Origin: Nonomuraea pusilla
Lineage (GTDB): Bacteria > Actinomycetota > Actinomycetes > Streptosporangiales > Streptosporangiaceae
Assembly (NCBI RefSeq): GCF_900109355.1
Contig: NZ_FOBF01000001.1
Location: forward strand, 186,001-250,000
DNA length: 64,000 nucleotides
Reading direction: 5' to 3'
A program made the position numbers and the translations under genes. Shown here piece after piece: positions 40,996-51,400 of this stretch; positions within the stretch are counted from its first letter, which is position 1, and each line of letters starts with the position of its first letter. The notes beneath the pieces are model-generated. The model did not search any database. It was given only the letters and a program-made list of their open reading frames with translations, and was not told the origin of the DNA.

Positions 40996-43900
40996 TCAGC
41001 CGCCCGCGACGCTCCAGGTGCGTACCGTCCAGTCGGCGCCCGCCGACACCGCCACCGGCGCGCCGCCGGCCCTGCCGGCCGCCACCGCGTACACCGGGCC
41101 GGCGTGCCCGGTGATCGGACGCCCGACCGCCGCGCCGGTGCTCACGTTCCACACCCGCAGCGTCCGGTCGTCGCCGGCCGAGACGACGCGCTCCCCGTCG
41201 GCCGCCAGCGCCCGCACCCAGTCGGTGTGGCCGGTGAGCGGGGAGCCGATGGCGGTGCCCGTGTTCAGGTCCCAGCGGCGCAGCGTCCCGTCCACGCCGG
41301 CCGACACCGCGATGGGCCGCCCGCCCGCCACCGTCGCGGTCACCGCGAGGACCGCGTCCCGGTGGCCGGTCAGCGGCGCGCCGATCTGCCTGCCGCCGGT
41401 GACGTCCCACAGGCGCAGCTCGTGGTCCTCGCTCGCGGAGATCACCACCGGCCGGCCGCCGACGACCGCCGAGGCCAGCGCCCTGATCGGCTTGCGGTGC
41501 CCGGCCAGCGGCGGGCCAGCGGGCCTGCCCGTGGCGGCGTCCCACCGGTACAGACGCCCGTCGGCGCCGCCGGAGACGACCGTTCCCTCGACCACGGTGA
41601 CGGCGTTCACGCCGCCGCGGCCCTCGGCCATCGGCTTGCCCAGCGCCGCCCCCGTGTCCAGCCGCCACATCCGCAGCTCGCCGCCCGCGTCACCGCTGAC
41701 GGCCACCGGATGGCCGGACACGGTGCCCGCCGCGATCGCCGTGATCTGCTCGGCGTGCCCGAGCAGGGGCGCGCCCACGGGAGCGCCGGTCGCCGGGTCC
41801 GACATCCGGACCGTCCTGTCCGCGCCGCCCGAGACGGTCACCGTCCGCCCGCCCACGTTCACCAGCGCGACCGCCCTGACCTGGGCCGAATGGCCGGGAT
41901 TGCCGGCCGCCACGCCGGCGGCGGCCCACGCGTTGAGATCCCACGTCCGGACGGACTTGTCGGCGCCGCCCGAGAACGCCACCGGCACCCCGCCCACCGC
42001 CCCCGCGGCGACGGCCATGACCGGTCCCGCATGCCCGGTGAGCGGCGTCCCGACCGGCTTGCCCGAAAGGTCCCAGCAGCGGATCACGCCGTCCCGGCCG
42101 GCCCCCAGCACCGTCCAGGACGAGCCCGTCCTGATCGCCGCGAGCGAGACCACGACGTCGGGCAGGTCGTGGACGGTGCTCACCCGGCCGGAGCGCAGGT
42201 CCCACATCCTGATCGTCCTGTCGTCCGAGGCGGAGACGACGGCGTCCGGCGTCACGGCCAGCGCCCGCACCCAGTCGGTGTGGCCGGCCCGCGCCCGGCC
42301 CACGGGCTCGCCCGTCCCCAGGTCCCAGAACCGCAGCACCCGGTCCCTGCCCGCGCTCACCACGACCGGCCTGCCGTCGACGGTGGCGGCGGCGACGGCC
42401 AGCACCGCGTCCTCGTGGCCGGTGAGCGGAGGGCCCGCGGGGCGGCCGGTGGTGAGGTCCCAGGTGCGTACGGTCTTGTCGTCGCCGCCGGTGATCGCGA
42501 TCGGCCTGCCGCCCACCGTGGCGGTGGCGACGGCGAGGACGACGCCGGTGTGGCCGGTGAGCGGGGGGCCCGCGGGGCGGCCGGTGGTGAGGTCCCAGGT
42601 GCGTACGGTCTTGTCGTCGCCCCCCGTGACCGCGATCGGCCTGCCGCCCACCGTGGCCGTGGCGATCGCCCGCACCCAGTCGCCGTGGCCCGCCATCGGC
42701 CCGCCCACCGGCTGCATCGTGCGCGCGTCCCACAGCCGCAGCGTGCTGTCCTCGCTGGCGGTCACCACGACCGGCCGCCCGGCGACCTCAGCCGTACCGA
42801 CCGCGGTGACGGCCGCGAAGTGCCCCGAGGGCCGCCAGCCGATCGGCGTGCCGAACCCCGCGGGGGACGGCGTCGCGGCCGGCGGCGCCGCAGGCACCCT
42901 GACCAGCCCCGGCACCACCGCCACCCCCGCGCCGACCAGCGCCGCCACCAGCACCCCGGCCAGGGTGAACCGCCGGACCCTCCGCCGGACGGGCCTGGCC
43001 GGAGCGGTCGCGCCCGTCGCCGGCGAGACCTCCACGTCAGGGAACGCCTCGGGCGAAGCCTCAAGGAACGCCTCGGGGAACGCCTCGCGGCCCGGCGGGA
43101 CGGCGACCGGCCCCGAGTCCGGCGGCGCGAACGCCGCAACCGACGGCGGGGTCGGGTCTGGCAGCGGGGCCGAGTGCGGTGGTGGAAAGGCAGAGTCCGG
43201 CGGTGCGGCGGAGTGCGGCGGCGGGAAGGCCTCGGCCGGCGGCGTGGCTGGTGGAGCGGCCGGCGTAGTGGAGGTCACCCGCGCCGGCGGCCCCGGCCAT
43301 GGCGGCGCAAACGGCTCAGGACCGGGCTCAGCGGGAAGGCCGATCAGGGCGTTGAGCACCTGGCGCGCGGTCGGCCGCGCCTCAGGGCGGCGCACCAGGC
43401 AGGCGGCGATGATCGAGCGTAACGGCTCGTCGATGCCGCTCAGGTCGATCTCCTCCTGACCCACCGTGATCGCCATGGCCGCGATGGTGCTGCCGCTGAA
43501 CAGCGGCCGTCCCCGCGCCGCGAACGTCATCGTCAGACCCCAGCTGAACAGGTCCGAGGCCGGCGTCACCCGCTCGCCCGCGAGCTGCTCCGGAGACATG
43601 TAGGCGGGAGTGCCCAGCACCCCCGTGACGGTCACCGTCTTGTCGTCGAACCCGCGCGCCACCCCGAAGTCGATCACGTACGGGCCGTTGGGCCCGAGCA
43701 GCACGTTACTGGGCTTGAAGTCGCGGTGGACGATGCCGGCGTTGTGGATGGACACCAGCGCCGTGGAGGTGTTCACCGCCAGCCGGACCAGCGCCGAGGC
43801 GTCCAGCGCACCCCGGGAGACGACGTGCTGCTGCAACGACTCGCCGGGCACGTACTCGCTGACCATGTACAGCCGGCCGTCGCTGATCCCGTGCCCCAGC

Positions 43901-44139
43901 ACCCGTACCGTGCAGAACGAGGCCACCTTCGACGCGACCTCGATCTCCCGCTGGAACCGCAGCCGGGACTCGATGTCGGCGGCGTCGACGGACGTCAGGA
44001 TCTTGATGGCGACCTGCCGGTCCTCGTCGTCGACCCCGAGGAACACCGTCCCCTGCCCACCCTCGCCGACCCGGCCCGCGATCCGGTACCGGTCCACGGA
44101 CCTGGGATCATCAGGCCTGAGAGGCTGGATGTCCGGCAC
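40996..44139 (-). CDS. membrane Ser/Thr protein kinase with 14 WD40 repeats
   Basis: 1,047 residues. A Hanks-type kinase (about 15-265) has VGEGGQGTV, VAIKIL, HRDFKPSN (about 137), DFG and SPEQL, so it should be active. A Pro-rich linker, a single membrane helix (FTLAGVLVAALVGAGVAVV, about 405) and then 14 WD40 units follow, enough for two seven-bladed propellers outside the membrane. The propellers probably bind a ligand or partner. The GTG at 44139 follows CCAGGAG; an ATG at 44178 is upstream. Units 2 and 3 are nearly identical in DNA. Confidence 0.9.
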   Translation of the reverse strand: MPDIQPLRPDDPRSVDRYRIAGRVGEGGQGTVFLGVDDEDRQVAIKILTSVDAADIESRLRFQREIEVASKVASFCTVRVLGHGISDGRLYMVSEYVPGESLQQHVVSRGALDASALVRLAVNTSTALVSIHNAGIVHRDFKPSNVLLGPNGPYVIDFGVARGFDDKTVTVTGVLGTPAYMSPEQLAGERVTPASDLFSWGLTMTFAARGRPLFSGSTIAAMAITVGQEEIDLSGIDEPLRSIIAACLVRRPEARPTARQVLNALIGLPAEPGPEPFAPPWPGPPARVTSTTPAAPPATPPAEAFPPPHSAAPPDSAFPPPHSAPLPDPTPPSVAAFAPPDSGPVAVPPGREAFPEAFLEASPEAFPDVEVSPATGATAPARPVRRRVRRFTLAGVLVAALVGAGVAVVPGLVRVPAAPPAATPSPAGFGTPIGWRPSGHFAAVTAVGTAEVAGRPVVVTASEDSTLRLWDARTMQPVGGPMAGHGDWVRAIATATVGGRPIAVTGGDDKTVRTWDLTTGRPAGPPLTGHTGVVLAVATATVGGRPIAITGGDDKTVRTWDLTTGRPAGPPLTGHEDAVLAVAAATVDGRPVVVSAGRDRVLRFWDLGTGEPVGRARAGHTDWVRALAVTPDAVVSASDDRTIRMWDLRSGRVSTVHDLPDVVVSLAAIRTGSSWTVLGAGRDGVIRCWDLSGKPVGTPLTGHAGPVMAVAAGAVGGVPVAFSGGADKSVRTWDLNAWAAAGVAAGNPGHSAQVRAVALVNVGGRTVTVSGGADRTVRMSDPATGAPVGAPLLGHAEQITAIAAGTVSGHPVAVSGDAGGELRMWRLDTGAALGKPMAEGRGGVNAVTVVEGTVVSGGADGRLYRWDAATGRPAGPPLAGHRKPIRALASAVVGGRPVVISASEDHELRLWDVTGGRQIGAPLTGHRDAVLAVTATVAGGRPIAVSAGVDGTLRRWDLNTGTAIGSPLTGHTDWVRALAADGERVVSAGDDRTLRVWNVSTGAAVGRPITGHAGPVYAVAAGRAGGAPVAVSAGADWTVRTWSVAGG

Positions 44140-44253
44140 AAGACTCCTGGCAGGGACGAAGACAACTAACCCGATCATAGGTCCCCGGCGTCAAGGGGGC
44201 AGCGACGACCGCACTGCGGCCCACCGGCACTGCCTCGCCCACCGCACGGACCT

Positions 44254-44382
44254 GCCCCCGAGCAGACCCGCGCGGTCGCGCAGGCCAGCCAGGAGAACGC
44301 GCACCAGTCGCTGACCGAGCTGCGGGCCGTGCCCGGCACGCTCCGATTCGTAGCCGACGCCCGCCTGCCGTGGGAGGCCTGA
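44254..44382 (+). pseudogene. histidine kinase remnant
   Basis: The frame ending at the TGA 44380-44382 reads PEQTRAVAQASQENAHQSL, then TELRAV and, soon after, ADARLPWEA. The first part is a piece of a NarL-type histidine kinase dimerisation domain and the last is the usual kinase C-terminus; the ATPase domain between them has been deleted. It lies directly before the response regulator remnant, as in a normal two-component pair. Confidence 0.6.
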
Positions 44383-44383
44383 C

Positions 44384-44886
44384 ATGATCCGCGTCGTGAT
44401 CGCGGACGACGACCCGATGGTGCGCACCGGCCTGCGCCTCATCCTCGGCAAGCCCGACCTCGACCTCCCGGGCGAGGCCGGCGACGGACGGCAGGCCATG
44501 AAGGTGATCCGCGAGCTCGGCCGGACGCGGTGCTGATGGACATCAGGACGCCCGTCCAGGACGGGCTCACCACCACCGAACTCCTGCTGTCCCAGCCGGA
44601 CCCGCCGCGCGTCCTCGTGCTCACCACGTTCGACGCCGACGAGCTGGTGCTGCGGGCTGCGGCTGGGCGCGGGCGGCTTCGTGCTGAAGGGCTCGCCCGG
44701 CTCACCGAGCGCGGACGCGAGGTCGCGATCGAACTGGCGCGCGGCCGCACGAACGCCGAGATCGCCGAACTTCTCCATGTCAGCGTGGTCACCGTCAAGG
44801 CGAACATCACCCGCGTCTTCGCCGAACCGGGCGCGGACAACCCCGTCCTGGTCGCCATGAAGGTCCGCGACGCCGGACTCCTCTGA
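44384..44886 (+). pseudogene. broken LuxR-family response regulator
   Basis: The receiver domain begins at ATG 44384 (IRVVIADDDPMVRTGL) but stops at 44534 because a base is missing near 44520. One frame over, MDIRTPVQDGLTTTELLL and LVLTTFDADELVLRA continue the receiver. A second frame change and a deletion near 44645-44690 remove the end of the receiver and the linker. The HTH (LTERGREVAIELARGRTNAE) and the C-terminus are left. With at least three lesions it cannot make a working regulator. Confidence 0.75.
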
Positions 44887-44933
44887 GACCCGATACATTC
44901 GACCGCACCAAGAACAGGGACCGTGGAGGAAGC

Positions 44934-45452
44934 GTGCCCGACACCTCAAGCCCACAGGGCGGACGCCGGAGAAACCTGTACGGGTGGATGCTCGCGCTCG
45001 CCTCAGCCGTCCTCCTGGCGGACCAGACCTCCAAGCTCTGGGCGACCTCGGCGCTGTCCGACGGCCACGGCATCACCGTCATCCCGCGGCTGATCCAGCT
45101 ACGCCTGCTGCTCAACTCCGGCGCCGCCTTCTCGATCGGCTCGGACATGACCTGGCTGTTCACCCTGACGACGGCAGGGGCGGTCGCCGGCATCCTGTAC
45201 GCCGGACGGCGACTGCGCTCGACCGCCTGGACCGCCGTCCTCGGCACGCTCCTGGGCGGGGCCACCTCCCACCTGCTCGACCGCCTCTTCCGCCCACCCG
45301 CCTTCGCCCACGGCCACGTCGTGGACTTCATCGACTACGCCGGCCTCTTCGTCGGCAACGTCGCGGACATAGCCCTGACGACAGGCGCCGCCCTCCTCCT
45401 CTGTCTGACCCTCCGCGGCATCCCCCTCAACGACGCACCCCGCCAGAGCTGA
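44934..45452 (+). CDS. lspA: signal peptidase II
   Basis: 172 residues with four membrane helices. The lipoprotein signal peptidase motifs are present: NSGAAFSIG, DRLFRPPAFAHGHVVDFID and NVADIAL, with the two catalytic Asp residues in the last two. The usual GN before the first Asp is SH here (ATSHLLDR). The enzyme cuts the signal of prolipoproteins below the lipidated Cys. It has a GTG start and a GGAGGA ribosome site. It is intact but sits between pseudogenes and may be a second copy in the genome. Confidence 0.9.
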   Translation: MPDTSSPQGGRRRNLYGWMLALASAVLLADQTSKLWATSALSDGHGITVIPRLIQLRLLLNSGAAFSIGSDMTWLFTLTTAGAVAGILYAGRRLRSTAWTAVLGTLLGGATSHLLDRLFRPPAFAHGHVVDFIDYAGLFVGNVADIALTTGAALLLCLTLRGIPLNDAPRQS

Positions 45453-45973
45453 GCAACCGCGGGGCGCGCGGGCGGGGCGACCCGCGCGAACAGGGCGCCT
45501 GTACGGCGTCCAGCAGGTCATCTCCGACCGCCACCGCGGGCCGACCGAGGCGATCGGCCCTGCCAGGCCCGGCGTGTCCTGACCGTGCTGCCGCCCCCAC
45601 TCGGGAGCCCCCTGGTCCTGCGTGATCTCGGTTCGGGCGCCGGCGACCGCAGTCGTCACCAGGGCAGCGGCGATCGCGATGGCCATGGCGACCGTGCCGG
45701 GACACGCCTGGGCTTCGAGCGCTGGCAGACGCAGCTTCAAGCCGAGAATCTCCGCGTCTACGTTCACGCACTTGTCAGTGAGCACAGGCTGACAGACGGT
45801 TCACTCTCGCGATGACAGTCGCAGTCGGCCCGCGTGTAGTTCTCCCACTGCCGTCCGCGAACCGTCGGCGGGACGTCCGATCGCTCCCAGTCCGGCACGT
45901 CTTAAGGCGGTGTGCTTGTGGACGTCATGCGGCTCAGACGTCCTTCAACGGGGAACCTGCTGGACGTGAGCCT
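45453..45973. other. no convincing gene
   Basis: I see no gene here. The minus strand has a short signal-like stretch (AIAIAAALVTTAVAGA near 45650-45700) that runs on antisense to lspA without a ribosome site, so it is probably chance or a relic. TGTCAG and CTGACA flank 45773-45795 as a small inverted repeat. Confidence 0.35.
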
Positions 45974-46145
45974 TCAGACGCCCAGCGCGCCGGCCACTCC
46001 CGCCGCTGCGAGCGCGGTCCAGGCCCAGGCTTGGCCCAGGTCGAGGAGCCGTCCGACCACCAGGTTGCCGGCGGCGACACCGAGCATCTGGCCGAGCAGG
46101 ACCACCAGCGCCGAGGCGACGAAGGTTCTCCACAGGTAGCGCGCA
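45974..46145 (-). pseudogene. C-terminal fragment of a membrane transporter
   Basis: The frame ending at the TGA 45974-45976 reads RYLWRTFVASALVVLLGQML, then GVAAGNLVVGRLLDLG and AAAGVAGALGV. Two hydrophobic helices with this loop look like the end of an MFS-type transporter. The reading frame is lost upstream of about 46145, so this is a relic. Confidence 0.45.
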
Positions 46146-46166
46146 GCTGTAGATCATGCCGTTGTG

Positions 46167-46208
46167 CTGCGCAACGCAGCCATGCTCAGCCGGAAAGGCT
46201 GAGCATGG
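46167..46208. terminator. two adjacent perfect hairpins
   Basis: GCTGCG-CAA-CGCAGC (near 46167-46180) is followed at once by CCATGCTCAGCC-GGAAA-GGCTGAGCATGG (46180-46208), a perfect 12-bp stem. There is no clear T-run. They may be terminators of lost genes or an end of a mobile element. Confidence 0.5.
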
Positions 46209-46439
46209 CACTCTCCTCCTATATCGCCCTGACATGCTGAACAGTCGTACCACTACTGCTTGTCCCGCTGTTCCTCACCGCCGGATCGACGTCGCTCGCA
46301 GTGGGCTATCTCAACATGATGGCGCCGAAGCGGGCATCCGCGGCGCTCACTCCGGTGGGATCGCGTGCACGGACTGCGCAGAGGACGGGGCACAGATCGC
46401 CCATGCGGTCGTCCGCCACGGACTCCTCGGCGATCGGAG

Positions 46440-47073
46440 CTACCGAAGACGCCGTGCGGGGTGAGGCGATGCCGTCCTGGGTGAGGATCCGGGCAGCGGA
46501 GACGTCCGGGCCCGAGGCGGTGCGGGGATCAGCGCCACGGTCCCAGCGGCCGCCTTGCCCGCGACGGTCGCTCTGGGCAGGCCGATGGCGATCTCGCCGC
46601 GGCCGTCGCCGTTGACGTCGCCGAGGCCGAGCTGGGAGTCGTTCCTGGTGCAGGCGGGCTTGGTTGCGTCGGGGTTGTCGCAGGGCGCCCTGTTGCCCAT
46701 GAGCATGGGGGTGTGGCCGAGTCGCGCAGACTGTCGATGGACCAAAGCTCATGGCTGGTCGAGCCGTAGGTGGGGCGAGCGCCACCATCGCTTCCATGAT
46801 GTCGTCGCCGTTCACGGTGCCGATCGCCGTCGACTGTTTGGCGCCGCTGAGACCGTTCGGGCCGCCGTACAGGACGGCGATCATGTCGCTGTTGTCGGCG
46901 CCGGCGTAGCTCGGATAGAGACGCATGCCGACGGCGATGTCGTTGTAGCCGTCGGCGGTGAAGTCGCTCTTGACGGTGATGGCAGGCGCCGCCGCGGCGG
47001 GTGCGGCGGATGTGGTGAATCCGACGGTCACCGCGAGCATCGCGGCCGACCAGGCGATCTTGTTCACGCGCAT
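46440..47073 (-). pseudogene. frameshifted FG-GAP repeat secreted protein
   Basis: The reading frame from ATG 47073 gives a signal peptide (AMLAVTVGFTTSAAPAAAA) and an FG-GAP unit (DFTADGYNDIAVGM, then IAVLYGGPNGLSG). Around 46780 the frame breaks. A further FG-GAP unit (LGLGDVNGDGRGEIAIGLP) is read in another frame at about 46560-46640, and a short piece like LIPGTASGPDVSAARILTQ in a third. The protein would have been a beta-propeller of integrin type; it is now broken. Confidence 0.7.
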
Positions 47074-47378
47074 GGGGCCGAGGAGGATCCCGCTTGCGAC
47101 TTGTGGCCGGGTGGAGGCCCGCTGCATGCCCGCCAGAGCATGCTCCCGGACGCGGCGCGCGGCGGCCACGCCGGACAGGTCCAGGGCGCCGTCGACGCCG
47201 GCCTGCGCGACCGGCGTTCCTCCTGGGTCCGGCCCTGGCCGCGGCCCGTCCCGACCGGGCGGCCACTATCCCGCCGCTCCTTCCCTGCTGGAGGGCCGGG
47301 CTCAGCCGACCGGGATGCTGCCGTCAGCAGGCCAGCTCGTACACCACTCCCGTGGACGTAACCCGAACGGTTGCGCGT
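47074..47378. other. no gene seen
   Basis: These 305 bases are open by chance in several frames, but none shows a ribosome site or a recognisable protein. It probably contains more decayed sequence. Confidence 0.35.
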
Positions 47379-48407
47379 TCAGGACGCTGTGCGGCTGATG
47401 CGATGCAGGCACCGCTTCATGATGACGACGATGGCTTTGTGATCGTCGGTGAGATGCCCCATGTATGCGTGGCCCGCGACCGCGTCCGCGGATTCGGTGA
47501 GGTCGTCTCCCAGCGCGTCCAGCAGCACCTTCACGGCCGCACGGCGCGGTGTCCAGTCCGAGCCAGGTTCTCGTGCGACGTCGTCGCTCAATAGGGCGAC
47601 CTGGCGGCGGACCTCCCGCCGCCGGGTGGTGTCGTCGTCGCCACGCAGGAACTCCAGCGCCTCATCCACTGCGGGGTGCGACAGCTGCGAACCCTGGACC
47701 ACCGCCTCCGTCATCAGGTAGCGGATGGGAGCCACCTTGTCGGGCGACAGATCATCGAGGATGGCTCGTACTTCGGGTCGGTTCAGTACGCGGTGGTCGC
47801 GTAACTGATCGGGGACGATGTCGTCGGGGAGCGGACTCTCGACGAGCAGGCGCGTGAGGGCGCCGTCCAGTAGCCACTCTTCCGTGAGGCGGACACCGGT
47901 GATGTGCTCCGCCGCCAGGAGCGTGGCGGCTTGGAGCCCGATGACATCATCGGTGCCGACCGCGTCGATGACCGCGTCGGCGTCACCCGGAAGGCGGTCG
48001 GAGCGGGACGGGGAGGACGTCAGGCGGACGGCGAGCAAGCGTCCGGCTGCGGCGTAGCTGAGCCGGTCGTACTGGCCTCCGTCGAGCAGAACGTTCACCG
48101 CTCGGCCGCGGGCCGACAACACCTTCAGCACTTCGGGTCGTGCGCCCTCGCACCCGTTCGGTTCGACGACCAGCGTCCAGTCGCCGATCGTCCCGGCGAC
48201 CAGACTGGGCAGGATGCCGGGGATGTCCGCGTTGTACTGCTCGAGCTGGGCGTCCTCGAAGCTCATAGACTCGGCTGCGGCGAGGTCGGCGCCGAAGGCT
48301 CGCGCCACGTCGTCCAGCCCCGATGCCTCGCACCAGGTCAGACAGGTGGGATCGGAGAACCACGCGGAGACGAGTCCCTCGTAATGGGTGAAGTCGTCTT
48401 CCCTCAT
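47379..48407 (-). CDS. DUF6461-like protein, candidate immunity to the upstream nuclease
   Basis: 342 residues. The N-terminal half (YEGLVSAWFSDPTCLTWCEA, SLVAGTIGDWTLVVEPNGCE, VNVLLDGGQYDRLSYA) is the DUF6461 domain; the C-terminal half is helical (ALEFLRGDDDTTRRREVRRQ). It has no signal peptide and so is cytoplasmic. The ATG at 48407 follows GGAGA. It begins 59 bases after the stop of the large secreted nuclease protein on the same strand. That position, and the cytosolic location, fit an immunity protein, but DUF6461 has no proven function. Confidence 0.75.
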   Translation of the reverse strand: MREDDFTHYEGLVSAWFSDPTCLTWCEASGLDDVARAFGADLAAAESMSFEDAQLEQYNADIPGILPSLVAGTIGDWTLVVEPNGCEGARPEVLKVLSARGRAVNVLLDGGQYDRLSYAAAGRLLAVRLTSSPSRSDRLPGDADAVIDAVGTDDVIGLQAATLLAAEHITGVRLTEEWLLDGALTRLLVESPLPDDIVPDQLRDHRVLNRPEVRAILDDLSPDKVAPIRYLMTEAVVQGSQLSHPAVDEALEFLRGDDDTTRRREVRRQVALLSDDVAREPGSDWTPRRAAVKVLLDALGDDLTESADAVAGHAYMGHLTDDHKAIVVIMKRCLHRISRTAS

Positions 48408-48427
48408 GCCGCGGTCTCCATCGTGTG

Positions 48428-48461
48428 GAGCCGGCGGGCGTCCTGGAACGCCCACCGGCTC
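48428..48461 (-). terminator. hairpin between the nuclease and DUF6461 genes
   Basis: GAGCCGGCGGGCGT (48428-48441) and ACGCCCACCGGCTC (48448-48461) pair over 14 bases with one mismatch around a 6-base loop. It may end most of the large transcript and let some readthrough reach the DUF6461 gene. Confidence 0.6.
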
Positions 48462-48466
48462 AGCGC

Positions 48467-51400
48467 TTACTGGGCGGGTGGCTGCCCGTCATAGATCTTC
48501 ACATAGAACGTGTCTCCAGGGAGCACTCTGTACCGCATCCAGAAGATGCTCTGGGTTGAACCGGCCGCGCAGTTCGCGCATTCCGGGATCAGCTTGACCG
48601 AGAAGTCGAAGTCGTCATTGGCCGCCCCCTCCAATGTGCTGGCGAAGGGATACTCGTCACAGTGTTCCTTATTGGCCTCGTACCACCCGGGGCCGAAACG
48701 CTCCGTGCACGTCCTGTTGACGACCTGCCGGTTCTCGTATTCGACTTCGCCCGCGTTCTTCCCGGGCCAGGCCCGGGTGAGAGGCGTCGGACTCAGGGGA
48801 TTCTGTGCGATCCTGTCGGGGCTGCCGGGTATCCGCTTCCCGGAAGTCATCGCCTCCTTGATGTGTACGGCGTGCAGCTTGGCCTTGTTGTCGATCATGC
48901 GTCCTTTGTAGAGGAGCCGGTCGGCTGTGCTCAGTCCCAGCACTGGAGTGATCTCCGGGAAGATGCACCCACCGTAATACATGAGGACGAGTTCCGAGGT
49001 GTCGCATCGGAATGATTTCTTGATGACGCCGACCTCGTCGCGCTTGTTGTAGATGTATCCGTCCTCTTCTCCCTCAAGGGATCCCTCATAGTAGAGGCGG
49101 GGAATCAGTGTGCAGGTCGACACTCGGTTCGCGCCGGTGGACGCCAGCTTGTCGGAGGTGAACCGGAAGTGGTGTGAGTAGTTGTTCCAGTTCTGCAGGG
49201 TACGGGTCACCGCGCTGTTGTCATGACCGGCCAGCGGTTTGCACGAGCCGCCAGGGTCGCCTTTTATCTGGAAGTCGACGGTGAGCTTCCCGTTCGCATG
49301 CATGGCGGCGGAGTCGGGCAGGTTGTCGAAGGGCTTCACTTGGTCGATGATCACCCAGACTTCGATATTCCTGGCGCCGACCTCTGCGTTCGCCCGCTTC
49401 TGGGCCTTGACCGTGTCCGAGTCGCCCTTCTTGTCGGCCACTTTGTTTCCGACGGCAGTGCGAATGGCGTAGCTGAAGCGATATCCGACGACCCCGGTGT
49501 TCTGCTCCACCTCCACGAAACCGAAGATCTTGCTTTCCCTCTCGCGCGTCTGATGGAGATACCAGGACCCGCACCAGTTGAACGAGTTCTTGGTGTATCC
49601 CCCCACCCGGGAAGCCCGGTTCATGTTCTGCCAGCACTGGGCGAAGGTGATGGGATCGTAGGGGAAGTCGCTGGGGGCGAGCATGGCCTGCGCGCTTTCC
49701 GAGGCGATCGCCGCGGAGGTTTTCGCCGGCTCCTGAGATGCCGCGGTGGTGACAGCCAACTGCGACCAGGCCGTCCATCCGCCTGCCTCGGTCTGCTGAT
49801 CCGTGACGATCCGGGCTCGCCATCGAGCCTTCTCGCCGTCCCGCAACTTGCCCTCGGGGACCTGCAGGGACACCCGGGTATCGCCGGGCTTGGCGGTGAC
49901 CTCACCCGACCAGATCAGCCGCCGGTCCGTGCGCGCCTCGCCCGCCTTGGCCGACTTGGTGGGCTTGCCGGCGATCTCCACTTCCACCTTCGCATCGCCC
50001 TCGCGCCCGGCGGACAGCCAGGTGGTCAGGCGGGGGGTGAGGGTGGAGGCGAGGGTGGCCCCGTCCACGGTGCGACCGCCGTCTACCGTCAGTCTGTCGA
50101 TGGCGGGAGCAGGATCCGTAGCGGCGTTGAGACGCTGTTGCTGCGTTGCCGTGCTCGTCGCGGCGGCGCCGATGGGGGCGTTCATGTCGGCCTGGATCTC
50201 GGCCGCGGTCTGGACGCGGTTGTAGATGCGTACCTCGTCGATCAGGCCGCTGTAGAACTCGTCCAGCCAGATGTTGTTGCCGCCGAGGCGCAGGACACCG
50301 CCGTCGTCAGCGAGGTTGCCGGTCATCGGGGTCTGGTCGATCTGAGTGCCGTTCAGGTACAGGGTGATGATCGTGCCGTTGTAGGTGACGGCCAGGTGAC
50401 TCCACTCGTTGATCGGCAGCGGATCGTCGCCGACCACCGACTTGAAGGTCGTGGCGTTACTCAGCCAGCCCAGGGGAACCCCACCGTAGGACGCGTACAG
50501 CCCGTAGGCGGGACCAGAGGCGTTCTCTTTCATCAGCACCGTGTGCCAGGCGTCCACAGCCGCCGGCCGGACCCACGCCGAGAGCGTCAGTGTGTTCGCC
50601 AGGCGCAGCGACTGGGCGTGCGGGACGGTGACCCAGCTGGAGGCGCCGTTGAAGGACAGGGCCTTGCCGTGCTTGCCGTTGGCCCAGGTGGTGTCGGAGG
50701 CCGCTCCGGTGTTGTGCTGCCCGGAGGAGTCGCCGACGATGGAGCCCGAGCCCTCGTTCATGCCGTACGCGGCCACCAGGCCCGGGGTCGCCGGCGGGGC
50801 GGTGACGGCGGCCGAGACCTCGTTCGAGGACGGGCTGAGGTTGCCGGCCGCGTCGGTGGCCAGCACCTGGTAGTAGTACGTGCCCGCCGCAAGGCCTCCG
50901 TCGGTGAAGGTGCTGGCGGTGACCGAGCCGACCTGGTTGGCGGCCGACGGGGTGAATCCCGGCGTCGTGAAGCGGTGGATACGGTAGCCGGTGACGCCGA
51001 CGTTGTCGGTCGAGGCCGTCCAGGTGAGCTGGGCGCCTCCGGAACCGCCGGTCGCGGCGAGCGAGCCGGGCGCGGTCGGCGCCTGGGTGTCAGGCGGCGC
51101 CGCCTGGCCGATCGGAGTGGTCATGTCGGTCTGGATCTCGGCGGCGGTCTGGGCGCGGTTGTAGATGCGCACCTCGTCGATCAGGCCGCTGAAGTACTCG
51201 TTCCAGGCGACGTTGCCGCCGATCCGCAGCGGGTTGCCGTCGTCGTAGAGGCTGCCGCTCAGCGAGGTCTGGTTGATCTGCTGGCCGTTGACGAACAACC
51301 GTAGCGCGGCGCCGTCATAGGTGAGCGCCAGGTGGCTCCAGCTGTTCACCGGCAACGGCGAGAGTCCGTCGGCGGTCGCCGAGGTGTCAGGATCAGTCTG

